A model generated the notes under the pieces. The model ran no database searches, was not told where the DNA came from, and saw nothing but the letters and a program-made list of their open reading frames with translations. From positions 99,800,805-99,864,804 of the forward strand of contig OX104111.1 in the NCBI GenBank assembly GCA_944474755.1: a stretch of DNA of 64,000 nucleotides. The letters run 5' to 3'. Positions 21,369-33,351 of this stretch are shown here, piece after piece. Source of the DNA: Limnoperna fortunei (Eukaryota > Mollusca > Bivalvia > Mytilida > Modiolidae). Numbering within the stretch: position 1 is the stretch's first letter; the number at the start of each line of letters is the position of its first letter. Made by a program: the position numbers and the translations under genes.

Positions 21369-24300
21369 GTCCGTTAAACTTGATACCAGACCTATACATT
21401 ATGACTCAGTTCTGTTAAACTTGATACCAGACCTATACATTATGACTCAGTTCTGTTAAACTTGATACCAGACCTATACATTATGACTTAGTTCTGTTAA
21501 ACTTGATACCAGATATATACATTATGACTCAGTTCTGTTAAACTTGATACCAGACCTATACATTATGACTCAGTTCTGTTAAACTTGATACCAGACCTAT
21601 ACATTATGACTCAGTTCTGTTAAACTTGATGCCAGACCTATACAGTATGACTCAGTTCTGTTAAACTTGATACCAGACCTATACATTATAACTCAGTTCT
21701 GTTAAACTTGATACCAGACCTATACATTATGACTCAGTTCTGTTAAACTTGATGCCAGACCTATACATTATGACTCAGTTCTGTTAAACTTGATACCAGA
21801 CCTATACATTATGACTCAGTTCTGTTAAACTTGATACCAGACCTATACATTATGACTCAGTTCTGTTAAACTTGATACCAAACCTGTACATTATGACTCA
21901 GTTCTGTTAAACTTGATACCAGACCTGTACATTATGACTCAGTTCTGTTAAACTTGATGCCAGACCTATACATTATGACTCAGTTCTGTTAAACTTGATA
22001 CCAAACCTGTACATTATGACTCAGTTCTGTTAAACTTGATGCCAGACCTATACATTATGACTCAGTTCTGTTAAACTTGATACCAGACCTATACATTATG
22101 ACTCAGTTCTGTTAAACTTGATACCAAACCTGTACATTATGACTCAGTTCTGTTAAACTTGATACCAGACCTGTACATTATGACTCAGTTCTGTTAAACT
22201 TGATGCCAGACCTATACATTATGACTCAGTTCTGTTAAACTTGATACCAGACCTATACATTATGACTCAGTTCTGTTAAACTTGATACCAAACCTGTACA
22301 TTATGACTCAGTTCTGTTAAACTTGATACCAAACCTGTACATTATGACTCAGTTCTGTTAAACTTGATGCCAGACCTATACATTATGACTCAGTTCTGTT
22401 AAACTTGATACCAGACCTATACATTATGACTCAGTTCTGTTAAACTTGATACCAAACCTGTACATTATGACTCAGTTCTGTTAAACTTGATACCAAACCT
22501 GTACATTATGACTCAGTTCTGTTAAACTTGATACCAGACCTGTACATTATGACTCAGTTCTGTTAAACTTGATACCAGAGCTATACATTATGACTCAGTT
22601 CTGTTAAACTTGATACCAGACCTATACATTATGACTCAGTTCTGTTAAACTTGATACCAGACCTATACATTATGACTTAGTTCTGTTAAACTTGATACCA
22701 GACCTATACATTATGACTCAGTTCTGTTAAACTTGATGCCAGACCTATACATTATGACTCAGTTCTGTTAAACTTGATACCAGACCTATACATTATGAAT
22801 CAGTTCTGTTAAACTTGATACCAGACCTATACATTATGACTCAGTTCTGTTAAACTTGATGCCAGACCTATACAGTATGACTCAGTTCTGTTAAACTTGA
22901 TACCAGACCTATACATTATGACTCAGTTCTGTTAAACTTGATGCCAGACCTATACATTATGACTCAGTTCTGTTAAACTTGATACCAAACCTGTACATTA
23001 TGACTCAGTTCTGTTAAACTTGATACCAGACCTATACATTATGACTCAGTTCTGTTAAACTTGATACCAGACCTATACATTATGACTCAGTTCTGTTAAA
23101 CTTGATACCAGACCTGTACATTATGACTCAGTTCTGTTAAACTTGATGCCAGACCTATACATTATGACTCAGTTCTGTTAAACTTGATACCAGACCTATA
23201 CATTATGACTCAGTTCTGTTAAACTTGATACCACACCTGTACATTATGACTCAGTTCTGTTAAACTTGATGCCAGACCTATTCATTATGACTCAGTTCTG
23301 TTAAACTTGATACCAGACCTATACATTATGACTCAGTTCTGTTAAACTTGATGCCAGACCTATACATTATGACTCAGTTCTGTTAAACTTGATACCAGAC
23401 CTATACATTATGACTCAGTTCTGTTAAACTTGATGCCAGACCTATACATTATGACTCAGTTCTGTTAAACTTGATACCAGACCTGTACATTATGACTCAG
23501 TTCTGTTAAACTTGATACCAGAGCTATACATTATGACTCAGTTCTGTTAAACTTGATACCAGACCTATACATTATGACTCAGTTCTGTTAAACTTGATAC
23601 CAGACCTATACATTATGACTTAGTTCTGTTAAACTTGATACCAGATCTATACATTATGACTCAGTTCTGTTAAACTTGATACCAGACCTATACATTATGA
23701 ATCAGTTCTGTTAAACTTGATACCAGACCTATACATTATGACTCAGTTCTGTTAAACTTGATGCCAGACCTATACAGTATGACTCAGTTCTGTTAAACTT
23801 GATACCAGACCTATACATTATGACTCAGTTCTGTTAAACTTGATGCCAGACCTATACATTATGACTCAGTTCTGTTAAACTTGATACCAAACCTGTACAT
23901 TATGACTCAGTTCTGTTAAACTTGATACCAGACCTATACATTATGACTCAGTTCTGTTAAACTTGATACCAGACCTATACATTATGACTCAGTTCTGTTA
24001 AACTTGATACCAGACCTGTACATTATGACTCAGTTCTGTTAAACTTGATGCCAGACCTATACATTATGACTCAGTTCTGTTAAACTTGATACCAGACCTA
24101 TACATTATGACTCAGTTCTGTTAAACTTGATACCACACCTGTACATTATGACTCAGTTCTGTTAAACTTGATGCCAGACCTATTCATTATGACTCAGTTC
24201 TGTTAAACTTGATACCAGACCTGTACATTATGACTCAGTTCTGTTAAACTTGATACCAGACCTATACATTATGACTCAGTTCTGTTAAACTTGATACCAG

Positions 24301-26213
24301 ACCTGTACATTATGACTCAGTTCTGTTAAACTTGATACCAGACCTATACATTATGACTCAGTTCTGTTAAACTTGATACCAGATCTGTACATTATGACTC
24401 AGTTCTGTTAAACTTGATACCAGACCTATACATTATGACTCAGTTCTGTTAAACTTGATACCAGACCTATACATTATGACTCAGTTCTGTTAAACTTGAT
24501 ACCAGACCTATACATTATGACTCAGTTCTGTTAAACTTGATACCAGACCTATACATTATGACTCAGTTCTGTTAAACTTGATGCCAGACCTATACATTAT
24601 GACTCAGTTCTGTTAAACTTGATACCAAACCTGTACATTATGACTCAGTTCTGTTAAACTTGATCCCAGACCTATACATTATGACTTAGTTCTGTTAAAC
24701 TTGATACCAGACCTATACATTATGACTCAGTTCTGTTAAACTTGATGCCAGACCTATACATTATGACTTAGTTCTGTTAAACTTGATACCAGACCTATAC
24801 ATTATGACTCAGTTCTGTTAAACTTGATACCAGACCTGTACATTATGACTCAGTTCTGTTAAACTTGATCCCAGACCTATACATTATGACTTAGTTCTGT
24901 TAAACTTGATACCAGACCTATACATTATGACTCAGTTCTGTTAAACTTGATGCCAGACCTATACATTATGACTCAGTTCTGTTAAACTTGATACCAGACC
25001 TGTACATTATGACTCAGTTCTGTTAAACTTGATACCAGACCTGTACATTATGACTCAGTTCTGTTAAACTTGATCCCAGACCTATACATTATGACTTAGT
25101 TCTGTTAAACTTGATACCAGACCTATACATTATGACTCAGTTCTGTTAAACTTGATACCAGACCTGTACATTATGACTCAGTTCTGTTAAACTTGATACC
25201 AGACCTATACATTATGACTCAGTTCTGTTAAACTTGATACCAGACCTGTACATTATGACTCAGTTCTGTTAAACTTGATACCAGACCTGTACATTATGAC
25301 TCAGTTCTGTTAAACTTGATACCAGACCTGTACATTATGACTCAGTTCTGTTAAACTTGATACCAGACCTGTACATTATGACTCAGTTCTGTTAAACTTG
25401 ATCCCAGACCTATACATTATGACTCAGTTCTGTTAAACTTGATACCAGACCTGTACATTATGACTCAGTTCTGTTAAACTTGATACCAGACCTGTACATT
25501 ATGACTCAGTTCTGTTAAACTTGATACCAGACCTATACATTATGACTCAGTTCTGTTAAACTTGATGCCAGACCTATACATTATGACTCAGTTCTGTTAA
25601 ACTTGATACCAGACCTGTACATTATGACTCAGTTCTGTTAAACTTGATACCAGACCTGTACATTATGACTCAGTTCTGTTAAACTTGATCCCAGACCTAT
25701 ACATTATGACTTAGTTCTGTTAAACTTGATACCAGACCTATACATTATGACTCAGTTCTGTTAAACTTGATACCAGACCTGTACATTATGACTCAGTTCT
25801 GTTAAACTTGATACCAGACCTGTACATTATGACTCAGTTCTGTTAAACTTGATCCCAGACCTATACATTATGACTTAGTTCTGTTAAACTTGATACCAGA
25901 CCTATACATTATGACTCAGTTCTGTTAAACTTGATACCAGACCTGTACATTATGACTCAGTTCTGTTAAACTTGATACCAGACCTGTACATTATGACTCA
26001 GTTCTGTTAAACTTGATCCCAGACCTATACATTATGACTTAGTTCTGTTAAACTTGATACCAGACCTATACATTATGACTCAGTTCTGTTAAACTTGATA
26101 CCAGACCTGTACATTATGACTCAGTTCTGTTAAACTTGATACCAGACCTGTACATTATGACTCAGTTCTGTTAAACTTGATACCAGACCTGTACATTATG
26201 ACTCAGTTCTGTT
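21369..26213. repeat. 41-bp satellite, about 118 copies
   Basis: Highly uniform array of TTCTGTTAAACTTGATACCA plus GACCTATACATTATGACTCAG. Frequent variants are GATGCC or GATCCC for GATACC, CTGTACATT for CTATACATT, and TTAGTT for TCAGTT; they are arranged in recurring multi-unit blocks, indicating block duplication. It lies in the intron between exons 27333-27151 and 11308-11153. Read on the minus strand each unit contains CTGGTATCAAG and TTTAACAG, but the two are only 16 nt apart and no open mini-exon results. Confidence 0.97.
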
Positions 26214-27150
26214 GGAGTTGTTACTTAACATGTCCCCATTCTGCAGTTTTTGTTAATAGACCTCTATTCAAGGGACAAGTCTGCATGACTTATTAACAGA
26301 ACTTTACATAATAAATATGACCTATATCAAGGTTTTATTGCAATCAATCTCTACAATTCCATTAATTCCATTTCCGACCTAGTTTATATTTTTATGACAA
26401 CCAATAAGAGGCAATTACATTTGTTTCAACACAGCATTTCAGGTGGGTGTAAATGAATGACTTTTTAAATGTTTGCTCAAAACTACTCAATTATCAGATG
26501 TGTTCTGCTAATTAAATAATATTGCCAGAAAATAAATAGGAAAAAATTATGACAGGAAGCTGTCAGAAAACAATTGTTCCCATAACATTTCCTTTCAAAG
26601 CATTTTCTATAATCAGTCAATATGATATCAGAAATGTCTCCAATAAACTTCTGGAAATACATTCAAGTGAATGTAACATGGTTTCCAATATGTAGAAGTA
26701 GTGACCTTTGCTTTATATTTAAACAAGATATTTCCATCATGGTCTATTTTGTCACAATATTAATTAATGAAACAATGTCTGTCTTATCTAGCCTGAGTAG
26801 AACTGCCTACCAAATGCTTTCTATTTACATGTTGTCAACTTAAAATTATGTCAAACTTTTATGTAAAAATTAAATACTTCTTGTAGTAAACCATTACAAA
26901 ATGGATCAAAAGCATGCTTGAAGATAGTCCTACATCAAATGCAAAACTTACTTTTTTAGTCAACTATTTTCAAAATTGAAAGAAAAAGTACAATACTCCT
27001 TAGTAGGTGTACCATTACAGTTAAATTCTGAATATGCAATAGTTTTGCTAAAGCAAAGTAAAACAAAATAGTCTTTACTGACTGAAGATTAAGCATGAAC
27101 AAATTAGTTTCCCTACATACTAGTACATGTAGTAAAAATTCTATGCTCAC
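26214..27150. other. Intron, nothing recognised
   Basis: Unique AT-rich sequence between the satellite and the RPEL exon; no supported feature. Confidence 0.5.
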
Positions 27151-27333
27151 TGTTTTGGTCCACATGGTTTTGTTCTATGGTGACAGTTGACGTCTGCTGC
27201 TCATCTTCACCTGGTTTCTCTTCAATGGAAGGACTGGTTTCTGTTGATGATTTAATATCTACTGGTTCTTTTAACACACCTTTCTTTATTAACTCATCTC
27301 TAGTTGAACGAACTGAAATCTTTCTTTCAAGTT
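27151..27333 (-). CDS. Phactr: PHACTR exon with the first RPEL motif
   Basis: Seen: minus-strand TCAAATTTTCAG, 183 open nt, then AACA followed by GTGAGC; phase 1 on both sides. The product starts LERKISVRSTRDELIKKGVL, which matches the N-terminal RPEL motif of PHACTR proteins (R-x3-DEL-IKKGVL, where the Pro of canonical RPEL is also commonly absent). It continues into a Glu/Thr/Ser-rich tail with EEKPGEDEQQTSTVTIEQ. Known for the family: RPEL motifs bind monomeric actin, and the N-terminal one with its basic neighbour influences membrane and nuclear localisation. The join to exon 33351-33190 (G plus AA, Glu) rebuilds KTAV-E-LERKIS, as in relatives. This is the key diagnostic exon. Confidence 0.93.
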
Positions 27334-28023
27334 CTGAAAATTTGATGAAATGGATAAATGAGTAAATCCAAAAGCAAAAAGTGAATATTCATTTCTCATA
27401 CTTGTTGTATCCATCATTGTCTCATTCCTGAATCTCATTCTGGGTTTCATATTTTCATAGAAACTGGTTTTCAAACTTTCAGCTAATTCACCATTACAAT
27501 GGCATGACTTGTCTGATCAGCAGACATGGCAACATTCATAAGTCCTACAGACAAGTACGATGTTTTTTACCTTTGCTTGGACAAAATTTGAGTGATTTCC
27601 GGTCCAAATATCTGTTTTTGACTATGGAGAATTGATTATTATAAATCCCTCTTAGACATGTGCAGTTCCATTACCAGTATTTAAAGATTTAAAAAAGATT
27701 TTCACCTAACCTTTTTACCATTGGGAATTATGTTTCTTATAAAATACTTCATAAATATTCATTTTCTGTTGACAAAAAACAATTCAATATCTTTTAATCA
27801 TAATAATATAATTATAACGGGTACTTAAGACCAAACTGTTGTAAAATTCAAAATTTACAAGTAACCAGTCTGGTACACTTGAATTAGGTCAGACAGAATT
27901 TTCATTTTTTCTGGCAAAATATCAGACAGAATGGGAAACTATTTCGCAGTTCTGTATAAAATTAAGAAAAAATTTATGATAGCCTACACTACAAAATAAC
28001 AATAAATTTTAATTTGCAGTTTC
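27334..28023. other. Intron, nothing recognised
   Basis: AT-rich sequence; the open frame overlapping the RPEL exon at 27289-27474 is out of frame with it and is a shadow. Confidence 0.5.
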
Positions 28024-28400
28024 AACTGTGGACACAGAAAAATGTCTTGCCTGCATTCCACGTCATTTTTGTTAAACAAATGTGGACACAGAAAAATGTC
28101 TTCACTGCATTCCACTTTATTTGTTAAACAAGTGTGGACAGAGAAAAATGTCTTGCCTTCATTCAACGTCATTTTTGTTAAACAAATGTGGACACAGAAA
28201 AATGTCATGACCTTATTAAAAATTGGAGGATAAATTCAGGTCAAGGTCAGGTCGCACCTACCAGACCGTCATTTACTATTCATCCAAATATTGTTATCCT
28301 ACCACGCTTTGTTACAGAGTAACTGATCTAATCCAAATTTATACCATGAAATTGAGTTCAAGGTAAGATGACAGGTGACTGACTGACAAGTAGTCATCAT
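28024..28400 (+). mobile_element. 146-bp-core element, decayed copy 2
   Basis: The head motif GTGGACACAGAAAAATGTC is repeated four times at about 56-bp spacing (28028-28207). One diverged core unit (GGTCAAGGTCAGGTCGCACC, then TACCAGACCGTCATTTACTA) and the end segment GATGACAGGTGACTGACTGAC follow. The CGC microsatellite and terminal hairpin are lost. The head, not the core, has expanded in this copy. Confidence 0.75.
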
Positions 28401-29525
28401 AAGCCACTACTGGAGAATAATTGCCATAAGCTTACAAAGACATAAAGCACATTGTCTACTGGGTAAGGCCACACAATTTGCGTGACTGAAAAAAGAGAAA
28501 AAAGCTTATAAACAGCTTCAGGCAAATCATCTGAATTTCCATTTGAAATAAATTTAATTACAAATTTATTGACCAACATGTTAATTTTACAGACAAACTT
28601 TTGTTTTCACCACAAGATCATATGTCACTGAAAACCACAAGATCATATGTCACTGAAACTGTATTATAGAAAAACCATGGCAAGTCAATGTGTTGACAAA
28701 GAAACAATAATACTCAGAGGGATACCCCTCTAAAGAAATGAATAAAGAAGGGATTTTATTACAGAAAACCTTCCTTTATTCAAAGCAAAGTTTCTTTGAT
28801 ATGCCCCATTAATCGATGTAAAGGTATCTCTGGATGCAATGTATGGTAAAATAATTATGGGTATAATATATAGTCTTCAATGATCTGTTTCAATATTTAT
28901 TGTACAACATCCCATGGTGATGAACTTCACTTCTATCTAATATTAATGATATAAACATCAAACATTATCTAATTTGTTTGTGTACAAATTATATGTAAAT
29001 TCAATATTAAAAATGTCTAACTTCAAAGTCATGATTTTGTGCTGGATCCAACAGATGATGCACTTTAAAGTTAAGTTTTCTTGACATACTAGAATTTATA
29101 CAAATGATCAGAATACTGCCAAGATGTAAATTACAACAAACCATGCCTCAGATATAGGTCTAGTAAATTACCCATACAATTATTGGCTACAATAATAGGT
29201 GGCTATCATGATTTCTTAACAAGAGAAAATGTAATATTCACAATGCCACTAGACAAGGTGAATATACAGTTTGACAAATCCTCATAGTGACTGCCTGTTA
29301 AAGTGAGTAACTGTTTTATTAATCATGAATAAAATCAACAAATTTGTTAAATTTCTACAATGTTGGCACGTTTCTGTTAATCACCCACATCTGCAGACCT
29401 ATCAACTGTTGTTGTAAAAACTTGTTACAGATGTGTAAACAAATCTGATACATTGATTGGAAACTTGAAATAGCTATTGTTATTGTCCACTGGAAATGAC
29501 TGTACTTTCATTTTCTATTTATAGA
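28401..29525. other. Intron with a short two-copy repeat
   Basis: Contains AACCACAAGATCATATGTCA in two tandem copies (about 28610-28660). Otherwise unremarkable. Confidence 0.45.
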
Positions 29526-29526
29526 G

Positions 29527-29695
29527 TTAAACTAGGTGATACTGGATTCTAAAATTGATCTTCATTTTATAGCACTTAACAACTATGCAAAGTTTAAACA
29601 AAATCTGTTGACGCTGTTTCATCTGGAAACCTCGTTTTGGACAAACGGAAAAACACTCATATCCTATCACATAAAAAAGTGACTTACCAATTATA
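29527..29695. repeat. Dispersed repeat related to 37940-38300
   Basis: TTGATCTTCATTTTATAGCA, CAAAGTTTAAACAAAATCTG and ACGGAAAAACACTCATATCC recur with substitutions at 38155-38290 (and in part at 37990-38060). Interspersed family of unknown class, non-coding. Confidence 0.6.
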
Positions 29696-29699
29696 TTAT

Positions 29700-30479
29700 T
29701 ATTAGACCAGATTATTGGGAAGTAGCATGCAATAACAGTAAACCAGGAGTTTTCATGACCCTTTAATAAACACATGAGCCCTTTAATTGCATAATCCTAG
29801 AGTGAATAATGATTGGATGTTGTGACTAATGTCAGAGAACGCTGAATCATTCATTCTAAATGAAACAATAGCTCAATGATTACCACAAAATCAATTACAG
29901 TTTTTGGTGTCAACCTAATGAGAAATTATGACTAGGAAACAGATTATTTTATAATAATCCATTTATGTAAAAAAAAAATTTCCTTTACAGTGACAAGCAA
30001 AAAGTAGGCATGAAACACATTTCGAACAAGCTTTATGCATTTTTATATGTTTTACATGTAATTTCTTCAGTGAAAGTTCCAAAATACTTTTTGGTATCAA
30101 AGTGTTTCCATTGTCTTTGTTAAAACTTATACATATAGTCAAATTCACTAAAGCTCTGCCTTTTGTCAAACCTATTTTCATGTTTATGTACTTCATCTCA
30201 TCTACCTTAGTACACCTTTACTTTCATGTGTAGACTGTTATATGTGAGTTTTAACACTCCTTTTACATCACAACAAAACACATTTTGTTTGCTCAAATAT
30301 TGGTTTCACTAAATATGCACACTTCCCTTAGGTACCCAGTATGGAAACAAATTCTAAATGATGGTTATGAAATGGCTAAAGTGTCCTAAACCCCTTTTAA
30401 AGCATACATGAAACAACTAATTTGCATGATATTTAAAATCAATTGGTTAAAAGAGATGTGCATTTCACACTAATGAGAA
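29700..30479. other. Intron, nothing recognised
   Basis: AT-rich, with no element ends or credible coding frame identified. Confidence 0.45.
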
Positions 30480-30890
30480 AGTGTGGCACCTATTTTTAGC
30501 AGGCTGAGATATCCTTTTCTCACCCGAGGTAAAGAAATATCTCGTGACTTTCTGTTGGTGAGATTTCTCTGTCTCATGGGTGAGATAGTTTTCTGTGACG
30601 TCAGTTTATTATGACGTCATGGACCTTACAGTTGCATTTACACAAACGGCACCAAACATACTAAAGAAATGCCTATATAATCTGCAACTCTGGTGAGAAA
30701 AAGTATCAAATCACTCGTGGAAAGTCGATTCAAGAAAATCTCAAACCTGTGGGCAAAGATATCTGTTTGTCCAATCCCTCAGCAGAGCATGGGGATGGAC
30801 AAGATATCTTTGCCCTTGGGTTTGAGATTTCTTGTCTCGCCTTTCCACTTGTGATAGATACTATTTGTCTCAACCAGTGGGTATGATTAG
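30480..30890. repeat. Foldback repeat with arms of about 85 bp
   Basis: Arms at about 30691-30777 and 30790-30877 are inverted copies: the left carries TCGTGGAAAGTCG, AATCTCAAACC and GGGCAAAGATATCTG; the right carries AGATATCTTTGCCC, GGGTTTGAGATTTC and GCCTTTCCAC. The region before it (30500-30600) also has short inverted GAGATATCC, CTCACCC and GGGTGAGATAG motifs. It is probably a foldback transposon lying next to the pogo element. Confidence 0.75.
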
Positions 30891-31271
30891 AATTTCACGA
30901 TCCTTTCCCGTAAATATGTATTTAAATATGTATTGTGACATCAACTGTCCTTAAGCAATGAAAATTATAAAATACCGTATTTAACCTAATAAACGCCCCC
31001 TCCTTAATTAACGCCATCCCCCTATTTACCCCCAAAAAAACTTATATGCAAACAACTTAATGAAACTTATAATCCAACACACGGAAAAATTGAAATTTTA
31101 TCAAAACTATACACACAAGTTTACACAAGTCATTATTCTACGAATTATATATGGTTAATATTTACAGAGGGTTACATTACACAGGTAATTGTTTAGTGAC
31201 CTGGACTGTCATAGTCAGAATCTGATGACTCTTCATCTTCATCGGAGACATGACCTTCACTCTCGCTTATT

Positions 31272-32233
31272 TCATTTGTGATTACTGGTGTATTGCCAAT
31301 TGTTGAGCATTTCTTCACCTATGACGACATCAGACTGGTCAAAACCTTCAAATGGATCCTCATCATCCGCTGTCTGTTGAACTAAGTCGTCCTCGCTACC
31401 ATCAAGAACATTATTTATTCCACATTTTTTAAACGACCTTCTTATAATGTCTGGGGTTATTTTATCCCACAATTGTTTGATCCATGAAAGTAAAGATTGC
31501 TTTGAGGGAGCACGACGATTTCCTGCTTTTGTTTTATCAATTTATCAATTAAACCACTAAATAGCCATTCATTAATTTAGAAATAAATTAATCTTAAAAA
31601 GCTTGTTCCAAGAAATGTCAGCTGGTTGTAGTCTTAATGTGCATCCGCCTGGAATAACTGCCAAGTCCGAGTTGTATTTGGTACGTACAGTTTCTTTAAC
31701 CCTCGGTGTCAAATGCACTCTGAATGCATTCCATACCAAAAGTCTGCGCCTTTGATTATTTACTCCCCATATACGGAATATGAACTAATGGTGGTAATTT
31801 TGTACTGTCTGCAAGAGCCGCCAAAGTTACCGTAAGGGGCTGTTTTTCATGACCAGTAGAAGAGACGGTTACTTCTTTCGCCCCTTTCTCTGACAGTGTA
31901 GTTTTTCCAGGCATCTCAAACTATACTGGTGTCTCATCCATGTTGCCAATCTGCTTATCTTCATATCCCCTAAATTTACGCATACGTATGACAAATTTTA
32001 AAATCACGATCAATATCTTTAAAAAGTATTGGTCTACCAGCTATTCGTTTTTGGGATTTTAATCCTTTTAAAATTAAATCCTTGTTCTGACACCATTCCT
32101 GAACTCTTTTTCTGTCTATATTGTACATTTTCGCGGCAGCATGTTTCCCTTGGTTTTCAGCAAAATCTATCACTTTTAATTTGAAATTAAAGTCATAATG
32201 TTTTTTCCTTTTAACGTTTCTTTTTGAAGCCAT
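31272..32233 (-). pseudogene. pogo-like DDE transposase pseudogene
   Basis: The ATG at 32233 opens MASKRNVKRKKHYDFNFKLK and continues into an N-terminal helix-turn-helix like the Brinker/pogo DNA-binding domain (AAAKMYNIDRKRVQEW). The reading then jumps to QIGNMDETPV followed by a TAG, suggesting loss of most of the segment linking DNA-binding and catalytic domains. MPGKTTLSEKGAKEV and HIPYMG follow, then after another break VWNAFRVHL, where the family's second catalytic Asp is Asn, and DLAVIPGGCTLRLQPADIS. The C-terminal frame (31472-31272) is intact, with IIRRSFKKCGINN. Two internal deletions, stops, a frameshift and a lost catalytic Asp make it inactive. Confidence 0.88.
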
Positions 32234-32253
32234 TATAATTTTAATAAAAAATT

Positions 32254-32590
32254 TTAATTTGTAATGTCACGTTCAACACCAGAAAACTTATAAACACATG
32301 GTATTTCTAAACCATTTCCAAAAAACTTTTCTCCTGTTGCTTTTGCAAATATCTGACCACCTTTCTTCAGAAAAAAATGAAAATTTTTACTAAACTCAAT
32401 TGGTACGTGGCCGACATATTGGTTCGGAACCCCTCGTTGAAGATTCATCTGCACAGAAAACTTATTTTCTTCAACCTTGCAATTTAATAAATCTCCAATT
32501 TGGTACTACCAACAACTCCTGTAAAAGTTGTATCCTCTTATGGAACTTGAAAAATCCAGTTCCATTGCATAACACTTCTCGATTATACTT
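32254..32590 (-). pseudogene. HIRAN-like ORF fragment inside the pogo element
   Basis: On the minus strand 32454-32254 encodes VPNQYVGHVPIEFSKNFHFF, then LKKGGQIFAKATGEKFFGNG and LEIPCVYKFSG, ending in TAA 20 bp before the transposase ATG. The pattern VGHVP, FFLKKGG, TG and LEIPC-YKF resembles HIRAN-type domains found in invertebrate mobile-element proteins. Upstream sequence (WRFIKLQ in another frame) may be the domain's frameshifted start. The shared region reappears in the deleted relative at 38290-39022, so it belongs to the transposon and is not a separate insertion. Family assignment is from memory of the motif and moderately sure. Confidence 0.45.
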
Positions 32591-33189
32591 TGTTTTTTGT
32601 GTTACAGGTAACCAATCTGAACTCAGATACAGCCACTGACCATTCTATTTTTAGATATTTAATTACACTGTCACATTATTGTTTTGTGAAATATAGTCTG
32701 TTTCACATACCTAATGGTAGCTTTATTCTGTATTGTCTGTTTCAATATACGGACTTGAGTTGTTTTATTTTGACTCAGTAGACGCCCCCTTTCGGAAAAA
32801 TGCAACGCCGCCAGGGCTTTTATTAGGTCAAATACGGTATCTGCTTTTGTTGTGTTTGTTTACTCTTTCTCTTTAAATATTCACATGAAAACAACATATC
32901 TCAGCTTCCATGACCCAATTTTTGCCAAAGTACGATAGCAGTTTGGATCAAAACAAAAATGTTTACACAAAAATGTACACTGGAGATTTCTTTCAGGGTA
33001 AATAACTCTACTAGCTGACATCTCCCAACAGAACAGCTCTCAATTTTTTTACCTATAAGTAAAAAACAAAATCAACCACCGATGAGAGGGCAAGATGGGA
33101 AAATCTGAGACACTTGTGGAATAGATAGTGTGATATCCTTGAATGTTACCTTGTAGGTATGTATAAAATAAGGAAATTCTACTACATAC

Positions 33190-33351
33190 CAACAGCTGTT
33201 TTTTCTATCTTTTCACTCTTCTTCTTTCGCTTCCATTTCCAAGGCTTAAATATTTTACCAAACGTGGCAAATTTACTTCTTTTTTCTGGCTGTGGAGTAC
33301 TGGCATTTGGTCCTAGTGAGGAGGTTTTAACTTCACCATTTTTTTGCTTCT
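33190..33351 (-). CDS. Phactr: PHACTR exon with the basic KIFKPWKWK block
   Basis: Seen: minus-strand TCTTATTTCAG, 162 open nt, then GCTGTTG followed by GTATGT; phase 1 at both edges. The product begins KQKNGEVKTSSLGPNASTPQ and contains KFATFGKIFKPWKWKRKKK followed by SEKIEKTAV. The F-x-x-F/L-GKIFKPWKW-(basic) sequence just upstream of an RPEL motif is the hallmark of PHACTR1-4 N-termini. Known for the family: this polybasic part serves as nuclear-localisation or membrane-binding region and competes with G-actin binding. Either candidate first exon donates a G that completes Glu with the leading AG. Downstream it joins the RPEL exon. Confidence is high because motif, phase and splice sites agree. 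Confidence 0.93.

Larger units (their letters stand above)
30975..32837 (-). mobile_element. pogo/Tigger-like DNA transposon, decayed but end-complete
   Basis: The left end CCGTATTTAACCTAATAAAC and right end TTTATTAGGTCAAATACGG are inverted repeats of about 22-25 bp, and both are bordered by TA (30973-30974 and 32838-32839), as expected for Tc1/mariner/pogo insertions. Inside, on the minus strand, lie a HIRAN-like frame and a broken transposase. Total about 1.86 kb. A shortened, inverted relative is at 38290-39022. Confidence 0.85.

Noticed and set aside
5966..26213. Regular arrays could be mistaken for a CRISPR locus
   Set aside because: Repeats are contiguous with no unique spacers, units are 41-73 bp, there are no cas genes, and the setting is a eukaryotic intron.
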